Assembly (NCBI GenBank): GCA_023231065.1
Contig: JALNWE010000023.1
Span: 1 to 41,469, forward strand
Reading direction: 5' to 3'
DNA: 41,469 nt
From: Bacteroidales bacterium
GTDB lineage: Bacteria > Bacteroidota > Bacteroidia > Bacteroidales > FEN-979
Shown piece after piece: positions 7,175 through 16,469 of the stretch. Below the pieces are notes generated by a model. It had not been told where the DNA came from and did no database searches. It saw nothing but the letters and a program-made list of their open reading frames with translations. Made by a program: the position numbers and the translations under genes. The first letter of the stretch is position 1. Each line of letters starts with the position of its first letter.

Positions 7175-10100
7175 TCAGAGAACAACGATTTTTTCAATAA
7201 AGCGTTGATCGTTCCCTTCAATGGTCAACAGATAAATTCCTCCCGGGATAGATCCCAGGTCAATGAAAAGGTCTTTATTGGAATTAAGTGCCATGTCCGG
7301 CTGGTTGTAAACAATTTTTCCAAGCGGGTCAGTTATCCTGATGTCAAATACAGGCTCCCCGGTCATACTTGAATGTATGGTGAAAGTTCCATGTCCCGGG
7401 TTTGGAAAGACCGTAAATCCATGTTTCAAAGTTTCACCGGACAGGGTTGTTTTTCCAATGCTTCCTGATTTCAGTAAAGGTTTGTAAATGATCCCCTCAT
7501 AGTCGCCGAATTCGGCCATAGCAGGATGCTCTGAGAAAATGATTTCGGATGGTTGAGATGAAAGGGCCATAAATTGCAGGTTAAACAAGGTACAGGAGGG
7601 GGTTTCCAGGCCTTTATCATCTGCGGCCCAGATAAATGTTAGTATTCCGGGCTCCGGGTTACCGGTCAGGAGGGATTCCAGACCGGGATAAAGGTCTTTT
7701 ACGGATACAAAGCTCAGCTTATGAGGATCATACTGTAAGGTAAACTGAAATGATCCGAGATTGGAAATATTATCGATCGTCAAGGGAACAGAAAAGGTCC
7801 CTTCCGGATCATCTTTCTGCCCAATTGTGAGGCTACCTTGTTCACGGGTATTGACCGGTATGTTTTTCAAAGCAACAGGTTGATAGGACCCATTGGCATC
7901 GCCATAGGTCAGCCCGTTAAAATTTTGGGTGATATTCCCGCCGTTTATTAGGACTGGTTGTGGATTAAAAAGCCAGTCGCCGGCTGGAAACGCGCTGATC
8001 AGGGAGATAATGCGTTTTTTTACCAGCAGGACATCGCTGGCTGATAAGTCCCCGCTGCCGTTGACATCTCCTGATGCCAGGAAAATACCGGTTAGTGGTT
8101 CTATATTCGCGATGTGTTTTTTATAGAGCAGTACATCGGTCGCCGTCACCCCACCCCATAATTTAGCGGTTGTGGCTTCAAGGATATAAGTTCCATCGGC
8201 GATGCCACTGAAGGAATAATTACCGGATGCATTCGTAGAAGTTGCCGCGATGATATTTCCCTGATTATTTCTCAAATTCAACTGTATCCCTCCCAAAGGC
8301 GTATTACCTGTATTCGGATAGGAGACCAGCCCGCTGATGGCATGGCCAGCCGGGGCCCCGACAGTGATAACGGATACATCGTCAAAATAGAAACCGTCGC
8401 CTGTTACGTTTCCATCGCTGACCAGGGTATAACGCAGTTTGATGGTATGTCCAAGGTAAGGTGTAAGGTCAATGTTTTCTTCGACCCAGGTTAACTGGGA
8501 GCCATCGTAAACCGGTTTGCCGGGATCCTGGTAAGAGTTCCCTAAATGAGTATAATTTCCGGCCAGGGGAGTCCAGGTCGAACCTCCGTTGATCGAAATT
8601 TTTACCTGGGCATAATCATACCCGGCTTCGATATCCCACTTTGCCCAAAAATTCAACATGGCATAGTTAGCGGTAGTAAGGTCAACCGTGTTGGTCAGGG
8701 TGATCGATTTATTGATGTTATCCTGATAATTTCCGTTAGGGGAATCGGTTATACTGGCCGGGGCCGAATGATAGCTCGCCGTTGAGATGCCCCATCCACC
8801 TGGCGTCCAATTCCCCAGATTGCTGCACATATCGTTAAAAAGCGTTATAGGCTGACCATATATTTTATTGATGGTATCTGTCCGTATGATAGCGCCGTCA
8901 TTCAGTTTCAGGATATAGGAAAGGGTAACGCCGGGCTGGATGTCAGGATCAAGGAGGTAAGTTATAGAGTCTATGGCAGTATGGTTCGGGGTAATCCCTC
9001 CTAAAATGACCGAGTCGCCGATGGTTGCGAAACCGGTTCCAAGCGGAGTGATGGAAACCGAAAAAGAGGTGGTGGAATCTATCCCCAATTGGGTAACGCT
9101 GAATTTAAGATAACCGCTGTTTTGCGACAGGATGGCAGGGGACTGATCCTGGATGGATCCATAATTATGTACAAAACGGGCCGCCATAATATCGGTAAGC
9201 ATATTTTCCTGGCAAAGCGGGATGATTTCATTGGAATACGGCCAGAAACCACTGCCGCCAATTTCCGGAGTATAGGAAAGAATTTTATTTTTCGTCGTTT
9301 GTTCTCCGTACATCCAGTCATCAGAACCACCTGATGTGACGTAGATAGTAGGGGCTGTTGGGCCATAAGTATAATGACTATCGCCGGTCATCAGGCCGGC
9401 CTGTTTATGAAACAGGTCATTATCCGCGCAAACGTCATACGTGTATCCCCAGGGATAGAGCAGGAGGGCGGATACCGAATGATAATTGATGGCAATTCTG
9501 AACTGGTGGTTTTCGCAAAAAGTCTTCAAGGCCATGGTTTCCGCTTCGGAAAAAGCGGTTGTTCCACGGTATGTTTCATCCCCGGGATATCCTGAAGATC
9601 CTTCGCCACCCCACATATATCCATAATTGCGGTTGAGGTCCACACCGTATATGCCGCTGCCGTTATTGTGACGGTTTTTGCGCCACATACCGCCTCCCGA
9701 AGGGTTGGTGGCCTGATTGTATTTATACCCGTCGGGGTTCAGTATTGGGACGAAATACATCTCGGTATTGTCAACCAGGTATTTTATTTCCGCGTCTGTA
9801 TTATAATTTTCCAGCAGGTAGTACATATAAAACAAAAGCTGCATCATCCCGATCGGTTCACGGGCATGATGCATCCCTGTATAAAGCACCTGTGGTTTTG
9901 GGTCTTTCCGGTTGGAAGTACCGGTGATTTTTACCATGAATACCGATCTGCCTTCATCGGTCTGCCCCAGGGAAACCTTTTGTGAAACAAGGTTGGGATA
10001 TGTCGCGTACATATAATCAAGATGGGCCTGGAACTCTTCCCAGGTGCAAAATCCACCCATCGAGCCTATCTCAAATTCATAAGGGACCGGATAGTTGCGC

Positions 10101-10417
10101 GATAATAGCGGATGTCCCTGGGGAGGCATCCTGGATAATTCTGCATTTTTTTTCAGGTATTCTGTAATGACATCATCAACAAGGATTTCATAAGAAAAAC
10201 CATGGGACCGTATCATTTCTATTTCACTTTGTGAAAAATCGGAGATAAAAAAGGCCCCCTTACGGTAAATACCTTCATCCACGGCCAATCCAAGGTTCCC
10301 CAGTTGCTGGAGGCCCCGGTCATCGGCGTAAATTTTTACTTTCGAGTATTTCTCGGTCTGACTAAAGACGGAGAAGGAGAAAACAACCATTAAAGTTAGC
10401 AGGATAAATTTTTTCAT
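7175..10417 (-). CDS. T9SS-exported M14 zinc carboxypeptidase with dockerin-like and cohesin-like modules
   Basis: A 1080-residue secreted protease. Residues 1-20 are a signal peptide (FSVFSQ). The M14 domain (about 120-415) has Zn ligands His184 and Glu187 (HHAREP), His313 (NYHS), DLNRNY substrate contacts (about 260-265) and general base Glu385 (YTPEIGG). Residues 530-685 look like an immune-inhibitor-A/MAM-type jelly roll, 693-750 like a carboxypeptidase regulatory beta sandwich. Residues 751-840 contain two dockerin-type segments (TATDVLLYKKHI; DVNGSGDLSASDVLLVKKRI with Ca-loop D/N/D spacing). Residues 855-985 resemble a cohesin, and 998-1080 are a type A T9SS sorting domain (VFPNPGHGTF, ending FIEKIVVL). 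It should be exported across the outer membrane and anchored or released. All catalytic residues seem present. Confidence 0.93.
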   Translation of the reverse strand: MKKFILLTLMVVFSFSVFSQTEKYSKVKIYADDRGLQQLGNLGLAVDEGIYRKGAFFISDFSQSEIEMIRSHGFSYEILVDDVITEYLKKNAELSRMPPQGHPLLSRNYPVPYEFEIGSMGGFCTWEEFQAHLDYMYATYPNLVSQKVSLGQTDEGRSVFMVKITGTSNRKDPKPQVLYTGMHHAREPIGMMQLLFYMYYLLENYNTDAEIKYLVDNTEMYFVPILNPDGYKYNQATNPSGGGMWRKNRHNNGSGIYGVDLNRNYGYMWGGEGSSGYPGDETYRGTTAFSEAETMALKTFCENHQFRIAINYHSVSALLLYPWGYTYDVCADNDLFHKQAGLMTGDSHYTYGPTAPTIYVTSGGSDDWMYGEQTTKNKILSYTPEIGGSGFWPYSNEIIPLCQENMLTDIMAARFVHNYGSIQDQSPAILSQNSGYLKFSVTQLGIDSTTSFSVSITPLGTGFATIGDSVILGGITPNHTAIDSITYLLDPDIQPGVTLSYILKLNDGAIIRTDTINKIYGQPITLFNDMCSNLGNWTPGGWGISTASYHSAPASITDSPNGNYQDNINKSITLTNTVDLTTANYAMLNFWAKWDIEAGYDYAQVKISINGGSTWTPLAGNYTHLGNSYQDPGKPVYDGSQLTWVEENIDLTPYLGHTIKLRYTLVSDGNVTGDGFYFDDVSVITVGAPAGHAISGLVSYPNTGNTPLGGIQLNLRNNQGNIIAATSTNASGNYSFSGIADGTYILEATTAKLWGGVTATDVLLYKKHIANIEPLTGIFLASGDVNGSGDLSASDVLLVKKRIISLISAFPAGDWLFNPQPVLINGGNITQNFNGLTYGDANGSYQPVALKNIPVNTREQGSLTIGQKDDPEGTFSVPLTIDNISNLGSFQFTLQYDPHKLSFVSVKDLYPGLESLLTGNPEPGILTFIWAADDKGLETPSCTLFNLQFMALSSQPSEIIFSEHPAMAEFGDYEGIIYKPLLKSGSIGKTTLSGETLKHGFTVFPNPGHGTFTIHSSMTGEPVFDIRITDPLGKIVYNQPDMALNSNKDLFIDLGSIPGGIYLLTIEGNDQRFIEKIVVL

Positions 10418-10441
10418 TTTGCGGATTCTTGGAATTTTGCT

Positions 10442-10684
10442 TCAAATGTACAGAATTTCTATATCATTGTAATAGACATTCATATCATTCCTGGGACAAA
10501 GGACATATTCCCTTTTCGTCGAGATGGATTTGACCAATCCGACCAGTTCAAAATTCGGGATACCGTCGCGTACGGCTAATATGGTCCCGCCGTTAAATCC
10601 TTTGTTCAACAAATACACTATTTCCCGTTTCACCCTTTCCTTTATACCTGTTGGTAAATAATAAAATTTCATACATTTGCACAT
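10442..10684 (-). CDS. Small conserved-looking protein of unknown function
   Basis: An 80-residue frame (76 if the second Met, MKFYYLP, at 10672 is used). I do not recognise a family. It is soluble, with no signal peptide or membrane segment. It has a basic helix-like start (GIKERVKREIVYLLNKGFNGG), then alternating beta-like segments (TILAVRDGIPNFELVGLVKSI, then EYVLCPRNDMNVYYNDIEILYI). It fills an otherwise empty gap between the M14 gene and guaB. Its 5' end overlaps the guaB promoter, so the two starts are divergent and intertwined. The balanced composition and absence of a gene on the other strand argue for a real gene, but no promoter of its own was found. Confidence 0.5.
   Translation of the reverse strand: MCKCMKFYYLPTGIKERVKREIVYLLNKGFNGGTILAVRDGIPNFELVGLVKSISTKREYVLCPRNDMNVYYNDIEILYI
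10443..10450 (-). promoter_or_regulatory. -7 box of the M14 carboxypeptidase gene
   Basis: The reverse strand reads TACATTTG, an exact TAnnTTTG, 26 bases before the start at 10417. No TTG is found at the expected -33 distance, so support is partial. The box lies in the last codons of the small minus-strand gene. Confidence 0.45.
10651..10679 (+). promoter_or_regulatory. Candidate guaB promoter
   Basis: TTG at 10651-10653 and TACATTTG at 10672-10679 are 18 bases apart, one short of the usual 19-21 spacing. The -7 box is exact. It predicts a transcript starting near 10684 and a leader of under 10 bases before the ATG at 10693. Confidence 0.5.
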
Positions 10685-10692
10685 TAATACTC

Positions 10693-12165
10693 ATGGGTAT
10701 GTTCCTCAATTCAGACAAATTTCGGGGTGAAGGTCTCACTTACGACGATGTTTTGCTGATCCCGGCATATTCCGAAATATTGCCGAGGGAAGTTGATGTA
10801 TCGACCATGTTCTCCAGGAATATCAAAATCAACATCCCGATTGTTTCGGCCGCGATGGATACCGTTACGGAATCCAGAATGGCGATCGCCATTGCACAGG
10901 AGGGAGGTATCGGGGTACTCCATAAGAACATGTCGATCGAAGATCAGGCGCTTCAGGTCAGAAAAGTAAAACGCGCAGAGAACGGGATGATCCTTGACCC
11001 GGTGACACTTAACGATAGGGCCCTGGTTGGCGATGCCCTGGCCATGATGAAAGAATTCAGCATTGGCGGTATCCCTGTCACCAATGATGACAAGGAGCTG
11101 GTAGGAATTGTCACAAACCGTGACCTCCGGTTCGAAAGGGATCATGCGCGGCCCGTGAATGAAGTCATGACCAAAGCTGTGATCACGATCAGCGAATTTA
11201 CTGATTTTGAACAGGCTGAAGCCATCCTGCAAAAACATAAAATTGAGAAACTCCCGGTTGTCGATAAGAACAATAAACTTATCGGGCTTATTACGTATAA
11301 AGATATCATCAAGGTCAAAGCCAGGCCCAATGCCTGTAAGGACAGCCTTGGACGGTTGCGCGTTGCTGCAGGGGTGGGCGTTACTTTTGATACCCTTGAC
11401 CGCGTTGCAGCCCTGGTCCGCGAAAAGGTGGACGCCATTGTAATCGATACGTCACATGGACATTCACGCGGCGTGATGGAAATGGCCCGCCGGGTGAGAA
11501 AGGAATTTCCTGACGTTGACCTGATCGTCGGTAATATCACGACCGCCGAAGCTGCCAAGGATATGGCCAGCATCGGGATTGATGCCGTGAAAGTTGGGAT
11601 TGGCCCTGGTTCAATATGCACCACCCGGATCATCGCCGGGATCGGAGTCCCTCAGCTTTCTGCCATTTATGAGGTGGCAACAGCGCTGAAGGGAAGCGGG
11701 ATACCTGCCATTGCAGATGGGGGCATCCGCTACACGGGCGATATTGTGAAAGCCCTGGCTGCAGGCGCCCATACCATCATGGCCGGATCGCTGTTTGCCG
11801 GAGTTGATGAATCACCGGGGGACACGATCATTTATGAAGGCCGGAAATTCAAATCTTACCGGGGAATGGGTTCCATTGAAGCCATGCAACAAGGTTCAAA
11901 GGACCGTTACTTCCAGGATATGGAAGACGATATAAAGAAATTGGTGCCGGAAGGTATTGTGGGCCGCGTCCCATATAAAGGCTCGCTATCGGAAGTGATT
12001 TATCAGATGGTGGGTGGTTTAAGGGCCGGGATGGGTTATACAGGTTCCGGTACCATCGAACAACTTCAGAAAGCTAAATTTATGAAAATTACCGCTGCTG
12101 GTATTACCGAAAGCCACCCCCATGATGTGACCATCATCAGTGAGGCCCCGAATTACAGCAGATAA
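10693..12165 (+). CDS. guaB: Inosine-5'-monophosphate dehydrogenase
   Basis: Converts IMP to XMP with NAD in the first committed step of GMP synthesis in the cytoplasm. With the start at 10693 (MGMFLNSDKF) it has 490 residues, the usual length. Frames starting upstream would include the promoter. Visible are the N-terminal barrel entry (GLTYDDVLLIPAYSE), two CBS domains (about 98-210) that sense purine nucleotides, and the barrel with DTSHGHS. The catalytic loop is GIGPGSICTTRI with Cys309, then the phosphate-site GGIRYTGD and the flap YRGMGS. It seems to be a single-gene unit: the next gene starts 76 bases later and is an unrelated folding factor. No guaA is in the window. Confidence 0.97.
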   Translation: MGMFLNSDKFRGEGLTYDDVLLIPAYSEILPREVDVSTMFSRNIKINIPIVSAAMDTVTESRMAIAIAQEGGIGVLHKNMSIEDQALQVRKVKRAENGMILDPVTLNDRALVGDALAMMKEFSIGGIPVTNDDKELVGIVTNRDLRFERDHARPVNEVMTKAVITISEFTDFEQAEAILQKHKIEKLPVVDKNNKLIGLITYKDIIKVKARPNACKDSLGRLRVAAGVGVTFDTLDRVAALVREKVDAIVIDTSHGHSRGVMEMARRVRKEFPDVDLIVGNITTAEAAKDMASIGIDAVKVGIGPGSICTTRIIAGIGVPQLSAIYEVATALKGSGIPAIADGGIRYTGDIVKALAAGAHTIMAGSLFAGVDESPGDTIIYEGRKFKSYRGMGSIEAMQQGSKDRYFQDMEDDIKKLVPEGIVGRVPYKGSLSEVIYQMVGGLRAGMGYTGSGTIEQLQKAKFMKITAAGITESHPHDVTIISEAPNYSR

Positions 12166-12241
12166 CTGGAAAATTATCATCACCCTTTAAAAATTTATCG
12201 CTCATTCCACCGTTAATATTATCGAATTAATAATTTGAAAA

Positions 12242-14230
12242 ATGAAGATCCTGAGAATTAACATTTTACTTTTATCGCTTTTTCTCTTAAGCGCTTCCCT
12301 CATTGCCCAGGTAAGTAATGATGATGTACTGATGACCATCGCCGGAAAGAAGGTCATGGTCGGTGAGTTTATGAACATCTATCAAAAAAATAATTTCAAG
12401 GGAGAAAATATTGATAAAAAATCCCTTGCGGAATATGTTGACCTTTTCATTAATTTCAAACTGAAAGTTAAAGAAGCAGAAGAGTTGGGACTCGATACGG
12501 CCGCCTCCTTCAGGAATGAATTGAACGGTTACCGCGAACAATTGGCAAAACCCTACTTTACGGATGAAGCCACCCTCGACAAATTGATCGCTGAAGCAAC
12601 TGAAAGGGAGAAAACTGATATCCGCGCCAGTCACATATTCTTCAAACTGAAGCCGGATCCTTCCCCCCAGGATACTCTTGCCGCATACGAAAAAGCTATC
12701 ATGGTAAGGGGACTGCTGACAAAAGGAGAACCTTTTGAAAAAGTTGCCCTTGAATATTCTGAAGATCCTTCAGCCAAAGATCGCGAAGCCAATCAACAAC
12801 ATCCCTTCCTCAAAGGTAATTCAGGCGACCTTGGATATTTTACCGTTTTCGATATGGTTTACCCTTTCGAAAATGGCGCATATAATACAGAAGTTGGCCA
12901 GGTTTCTATACCGGTAAGAACGGAATATGGTTATCACCTGATCAAAGTTTTTAATGAGAGGCCCTCACTTGGCGATTTTGTTGTTGCCCATATCTTTATG
13001 ACTATCCCGCGAAACGCTACTCCTGAAGATTCCGCCAGAATTAAAAGCAGGATCGATTCCGTCTATACAAAATTGCAATCGGGCGTTAAATTTGAAGACC
13101 TTGTAAAAACTTATTCTGATGATAAAGGATCAGCCACGAAAGGTGGCGTCCTTCCCCGCCGTGGAGTGAACCGGCTGGTACCCGAATTTATTGATGCCAT
13201 CTATCAACTCAAAGAAATTGGGGATTATTCCAGTCCCATCCTGACTTCTTATGGCTGGCATATTATTAAGCTTGTTGAAAAGAAAACAGTAAAGACTCCC
13301 GAAGAAGATAAAGCGGAATTGAAACAGAAAGTGTTAAAAGATTCGCGTGGAGAAGCTACCAAACAGGTTGTCATTGACCGGATCAGGACTGAAAACACCA
13401 TTACGGAAAATCCCCTGGCGCTGAAAGATTTTTACAACGTGGTCAACGACAGTATCTTTTTCGGAAAATGGAAAGCGGAATGGGCTAAAGACCTTGATAA
13501 GACCTTGCTGACAATCGGACAAAAATCTTACAGCCAGAAAAATTTCGCGGACTATTTAGCCCGTAACCAACGCAGAAGGGAACCGGAAAACATCCAACGC
13601 TATGTCGATAAAATGTATCTCCTGTATACCGATGACTGCCTGGTAAAATTCGAAGATAGTCAGTTGGAAAATAAATACCCGGAATTTAAAACGCTGATCA
13701 ATGAATATCGCGACGGGATCCTGCTTTTTGATCTGACCGATCAAAAAGTCTGGTCAAAAGCAGTGAAGGATACCACCGGATTAAAAACCTTTTACCAGAA
13801 AAATAAGCGGAACTATATGTGGGATTCCCGGCTGAATGCCAGCATCTATACCATCACCAATCCCACTTCCGTGCAGAAGGTAAAGGATCTTATAAAATCA
13901 GGCAGCGCTGATGCTGATATTCTCAAGGCGCTGAATACCGATTCATTGAAAGTTGTATCCATCGAAAGCGGAAAATTTTCCCGGAAAGAAAATAAAATCA
14001 TCGATTCCATCGCGTGGAACCCTGGTATGTCGGGCGATATGAAAATCAATGGCGCCACAGTTTTAGTGTTTGTCAGAAAAGCGCTGAAACCGGAACCCAA
14101 AGAACTCAATGAAGCCAGGGGGTTGATCACGGCTGACTACCAGAATTATCTTGAAAAAGAATGGATCTCGGCCTTGCGGGCAAAGTACCCGGTTGTTGTG
14201 AACAAAGAGGTCCTGGCCCAAATTAAATAG
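12242..14230 (+). CDS. Periplasmic peptidylprolyl isomerase with two PpiC-type domains
   Basis: A 662-residue secreted parvulin-type chaperone. The signal peptide ends SLIAQ (about 23). An N-terminal helical SurA/PpiD-like chaperone part (about 28-120) is followed by two rotamase domains, about 126-240 (IRASHIFFKLK, then GDLGYFTVFDM, then YGYHLIKV) and about 247-352 (VVAHIFMTIP, then GGVLPRRGVNRLVPEF, then YGWHIIKL). The C-terminal 300 residues have a long helical region with no domain I recognise. It should help outer-membrane proteins fold. It is the first gene of a three-gene cluster; the next start is 5 bases after its stop. It is not PpiD, since there is no retained inner-membrane anchor beyond the signal. 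Confidence 0.9.
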   Translation: MKILRINILLLSLFLLSASLIAQVSNDDVLMTIAGKKVMVGEFMNIYQKNNFKGENIDKKSLAEYVDLFINFKLKVKEAEELGLDTAASFRNELNGYREQLAKPYFTDEATLDKLIAEATEREKTDIRASHIFFKLKPDPSPQDTLAAYEKAIMVRGLLTKGEPFEKVALEYSEDPSAKDREANQQHPFLKGNSGDLGYFTVFDMVYPFENGAYNTEVGQVSIPVRTEYGYHLIKVFNERPSLGDFVVAHIFMTIPRNATPEDSARIKSRIDSVYTKLQSGVKFEDLVKTYSDDKGSATKGGVLPRRGVNRLVPEFIDAIYQLKEIGDYSSPILTSYGWHIIKLVEKKTVKTPEEDKAELKQKVLKDSRGEATKQVVIDRIRTENTITENPLALKDFYNVVNDSIFFGKWKAEWAKDLDKTLLTIGQKSYSQKNFADYLARNQRRREPENIQRYVDKMYLLYTDDCLVKFEDSQLENKYPEFKTLINEYRDGILLFDLTDQKVWSKAVKDTTGLKTFYQKNKRNYMWDSRLNASIYTITNPTSVQKVKDLIKSGSADADILKALNTDSLKVVSIESGKFSRKENKIIDSIAWNPGMSGDMKINGATVLVFVRKALKPEPKELNEARGLITADYQNYLEKEWISALRAKYPVVVNKEVLAQIK

Positions 14231-14235
14231 ATCCT

Positions 14236-15075
14236 TTGAAAAAGTTCGTATTTATTATACTGATCCTTCTAACCTCGTGTACGACGTTTTTTAAAAAAAA
14301 GACCGAACGCGTCCTGGCGCGTGTGAACAAAGATTACCTCTATGAATCCGACCTGAAAGGGGCTATCCCTCCGGGTACTTTACCTAAAGATAGCCTGGTC
14401 CTCACCCGGAATTTCATCGATAACTGGGTCCGTCAAAAGCTGATGGTCAAACAAGCTGTTAATAATCTGGCCAAAGATCAGATGGATTTCACCAAGCAGT
14501 TAGAGGATTATCAAAATTCACTGATTATCTATGAATATGAAAATGCATTGGTAAAGCAAAAACTTGATACCATTGTCACTGATGTGGAGTCCAGAAATTA
14601 CTATGATGCCAACCAGCAGAATTTTCTCCTGAAAGATCATATTGTTCAGATTAAATATGTTAAGCTGCCTTTGAAATCCTCCTTGCAAAAACAATTTAAA
14701 AAATTGTTGTCATCTGACAGCCAGGATGATAATAACGGGTTGGTTGAACTATGCGAAAAAAACGCCGTCGATTATTTCCTGGATGACCAAACCTGGTTGT
14801 TCTTCAACGATGTACTCAAACAAATCCCGATCCGTACCTATGACCCGGAGGAATTTTTGAAAAAAAACAGGAATGTCGAGGTGCAGGATTCCATGTATCA
14901 ATATCTGGTTTGCTTCAGGAACTTTATGATTAAGGAAAATATTTCTCCTTATAGTCTTGAAAAACAACAGATTCACGATATCATCCTGAACAAAAGGAAA
15001 ATTGAACTGATCAGCAGGATGCAGGAAGATATTTATACCAAAGCATTAAAAAATAATGATTTCGAGATCTACTGA
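14236..15075 (+). CDS. SurA-N-like lipoprotein lacking a rotamase domain
   Basis: Translation most likely begins at TTG 14236 (TTG AAA AAG), since this puts a perfect short lipoprotein signal (FIILILLTSC, Cys15) at the N-terminus. No ATG gives that. The 279-residue product starts VLARVNKDYLYESDL, like the N-terminal strand of SurA-type chaperones, then is helical and charged. I see no PpiC signature (no HIL, no GGxLG). It may be a chaperone-only partner of the two isomerases flanking it. The 5-base gap upstream and 26-base gap downstream suggest one operon. Its function is inferred from fold-like features and neighbours. Confidence 0.72.
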   Translation: MKKFVFIILILLTSCTTFFKKKTERVLARVNKDYLYESDLKGAIPPGTLPKDSLVLTRNFIDNWVRQKLMVKQAVNNLAKDQMDFTKQLEDYQNSLIIYEYENALVKQKLDTIVTDVESRNYYDANQQNFLLKDHIVQIKYVKLPLKSSLQKQFKKLLSSDSQDDNNGLVELCEKNAVDYFLDDQTWLFFNDVLKQIPIRTYDPEEFLKKNRNVEVQDSMYQYLVCFRNFMIKENISPYSLEKQQIHDIILNKRKIELISRMQEDIYTKALKNNDFEIY

Positions 15076-15101
15076 CCCGACCTGGTTTAATAATTCATAG
15101 T

Positions 15102-16460
15102 ATGAAAATCCCTCGTTTTTTATATCTGTTGCCAATCTTGCTTCTCAATCATATACCTCCTGTTACGGCTCAGGTAAAAGCTGATTCGATCCTGGATGGG
15201 ATAGTTGCCATTGTAGGTGGAAATGTGATCCTGAAATCTGATATCGAAAACCAATATATTCAGATAAGATCGCAGGGAAATATTCAGGGGACTGCCACCG
15301 GGTTGAAATGCCAGATTTTAGAATCGTTGCTTTTTCAGAAGTTGTTGCTCCACCAATCTCAGGTTGACAGTATAACCGTAACGGATGACCAGGTAGAATC
15401 GGAAATGGACCGCAGGATGCGCTATTTTCTTTCACAGGCGGGGACTCCTGAACGCCTTGAAGAGCATTTTGGGAAGTCTTTACTGGAAATAAAGAATGAG
15501 CTCCGGTCTGTCGTAAAGGAACAAATGCTGACGGAGCAGGCTCAGCAGAAAATCACCAAAGACGTGACCATCACACCCGCGGAAGTAAAGTCTTTTTTCA
15601 GGAAAATGCCCAAAGACAGCATTCCATTGATCAATGCTGAAATAGAATTGGGCGTGATCGTTAAGCAGCCGCAGATTGGTGAAGAGGAAAAACAGGAAGC
15701 AATAACTAAGTTGAAGGGATTTAAAGACCGGATTGCAAAGGGGGATGATTTCAGCACCCTGGCAGTGCTATATTCCGAAGATCCTGGTTCTTCCAAACAA
15801 GGAGGCGAACTGGGTATGTTCAAACGAGGAGAGATGCGGCCTGAATTTGAAGCGGCCGCTTTTAGATTAAAACCCGGAGAAGTTTCAGATATTGTGGAAA
15901 CAGAAGATGGTTTTCATATTATTCAAAGTATCGAACGGAGGGGGGAATATGTCAATGTCCGCCATATCCTGCTACAGCCCAAGGTATCATTGATAAACCT
16001 AAACAAGGCCAAGAATTTTTTGGATAGCATTTCATTACTGATCATAAACAAGAAAATTACCTTTGATCAGGCGGTGGTCCAGTTTTCCGATGACCCCAAT
16101 AAAAACAATGGAGGATTGATGATCAACAATGCCTCTGGAAATACCCGGTTCGAAATGAGCCAACTTGACCCGAAAATATTTTTCGTGGTCGACAAACTTA
16201 AATTTGGTGATATTTCCGCCCCGGTCCTGACTACTGACCGAGGTAAACAAGATTACCGGATCTATTATCTGAAAGATCGGTCAAATCCACATAAAGCCAA
16301 CCTTGATGAAGATTATGCCCGCATCCAGGAATTAGCGCTGAACAAGAAAAAAATGGATGTAATTGACGAATGGATCACTTCGCGGATCAGTTCAACCTAT
16401 ATAAAAATATTAGGAAACTATCGTACTTGTCCATTCGAAAGAAAATGGATGAAAAACTAA
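15102..16460 (+). CDS. surA: SurA-type periplasmic chaperone / peptidylprolyl isomerase
   Basis: A 452-residue secreted protein. The signal peptide ends PVTAQ (about 24). The N-terminal chaperone module begins DGIVAIVGGNVILKSDI, a close match to SurA, and continues to about 160. The first PpiC domain is about 178-280 (IELGVIVKQP, then SEDPGSSKQGGELGMFKRGEM, then DGFHIIQSI). A second, more diverged one follows from about 286 (NVRHILLQPK, then SDDPNKNNGGLM). SurA receives unfolded outer-membrane proteins in the periplasm. It follows the SurA-N-like lipoprotein by 26 bases. The 3' end lies 9 bases before the MoxR gene. In E. coli surA sits with lptD and pdxA, which are absent here. Confidence 0.92.
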   Translation: MKIPRFLYLLPILLLNHIPPVTAQVKADSILDGIVAIVGGNVILKSDIENQYIQIRSQGNIQGTATGLKCQILESLLFQKLLLHQSQVDSITVTDDQVESEMDRRMRYFLSQAGTPERLEEHFGKSLLEIKNELRSVVKEQMLTEQAQQKITKDVTITPAEVKSFFRKMPKDSIPLINAEIELGVIVKQPQIGEEEKQEAITKLKGFKDRIAKGDDFSTLAVLYSEDPGSSKQGGELGMFKRGEMRPEFEAAAFRLKPGEVSDIVETEDGFHIIQSIERRGEYVNVRHILLQPKVSLINLNKAKNFLDSISLLIINKKITFDQAVVQFSDDPNKNNGGLMINNASGNTRFEMSQLDPKIFFVVDKLKFGDISAPVLTTDRGKQDYRIYYLKDRSNPHKANLDEDYARIQELALNKKKMDVIDEWITSRISSTYIKILGNYRTCPFERKWMKN

Positions 16461-16469
16461 GATACTCCT

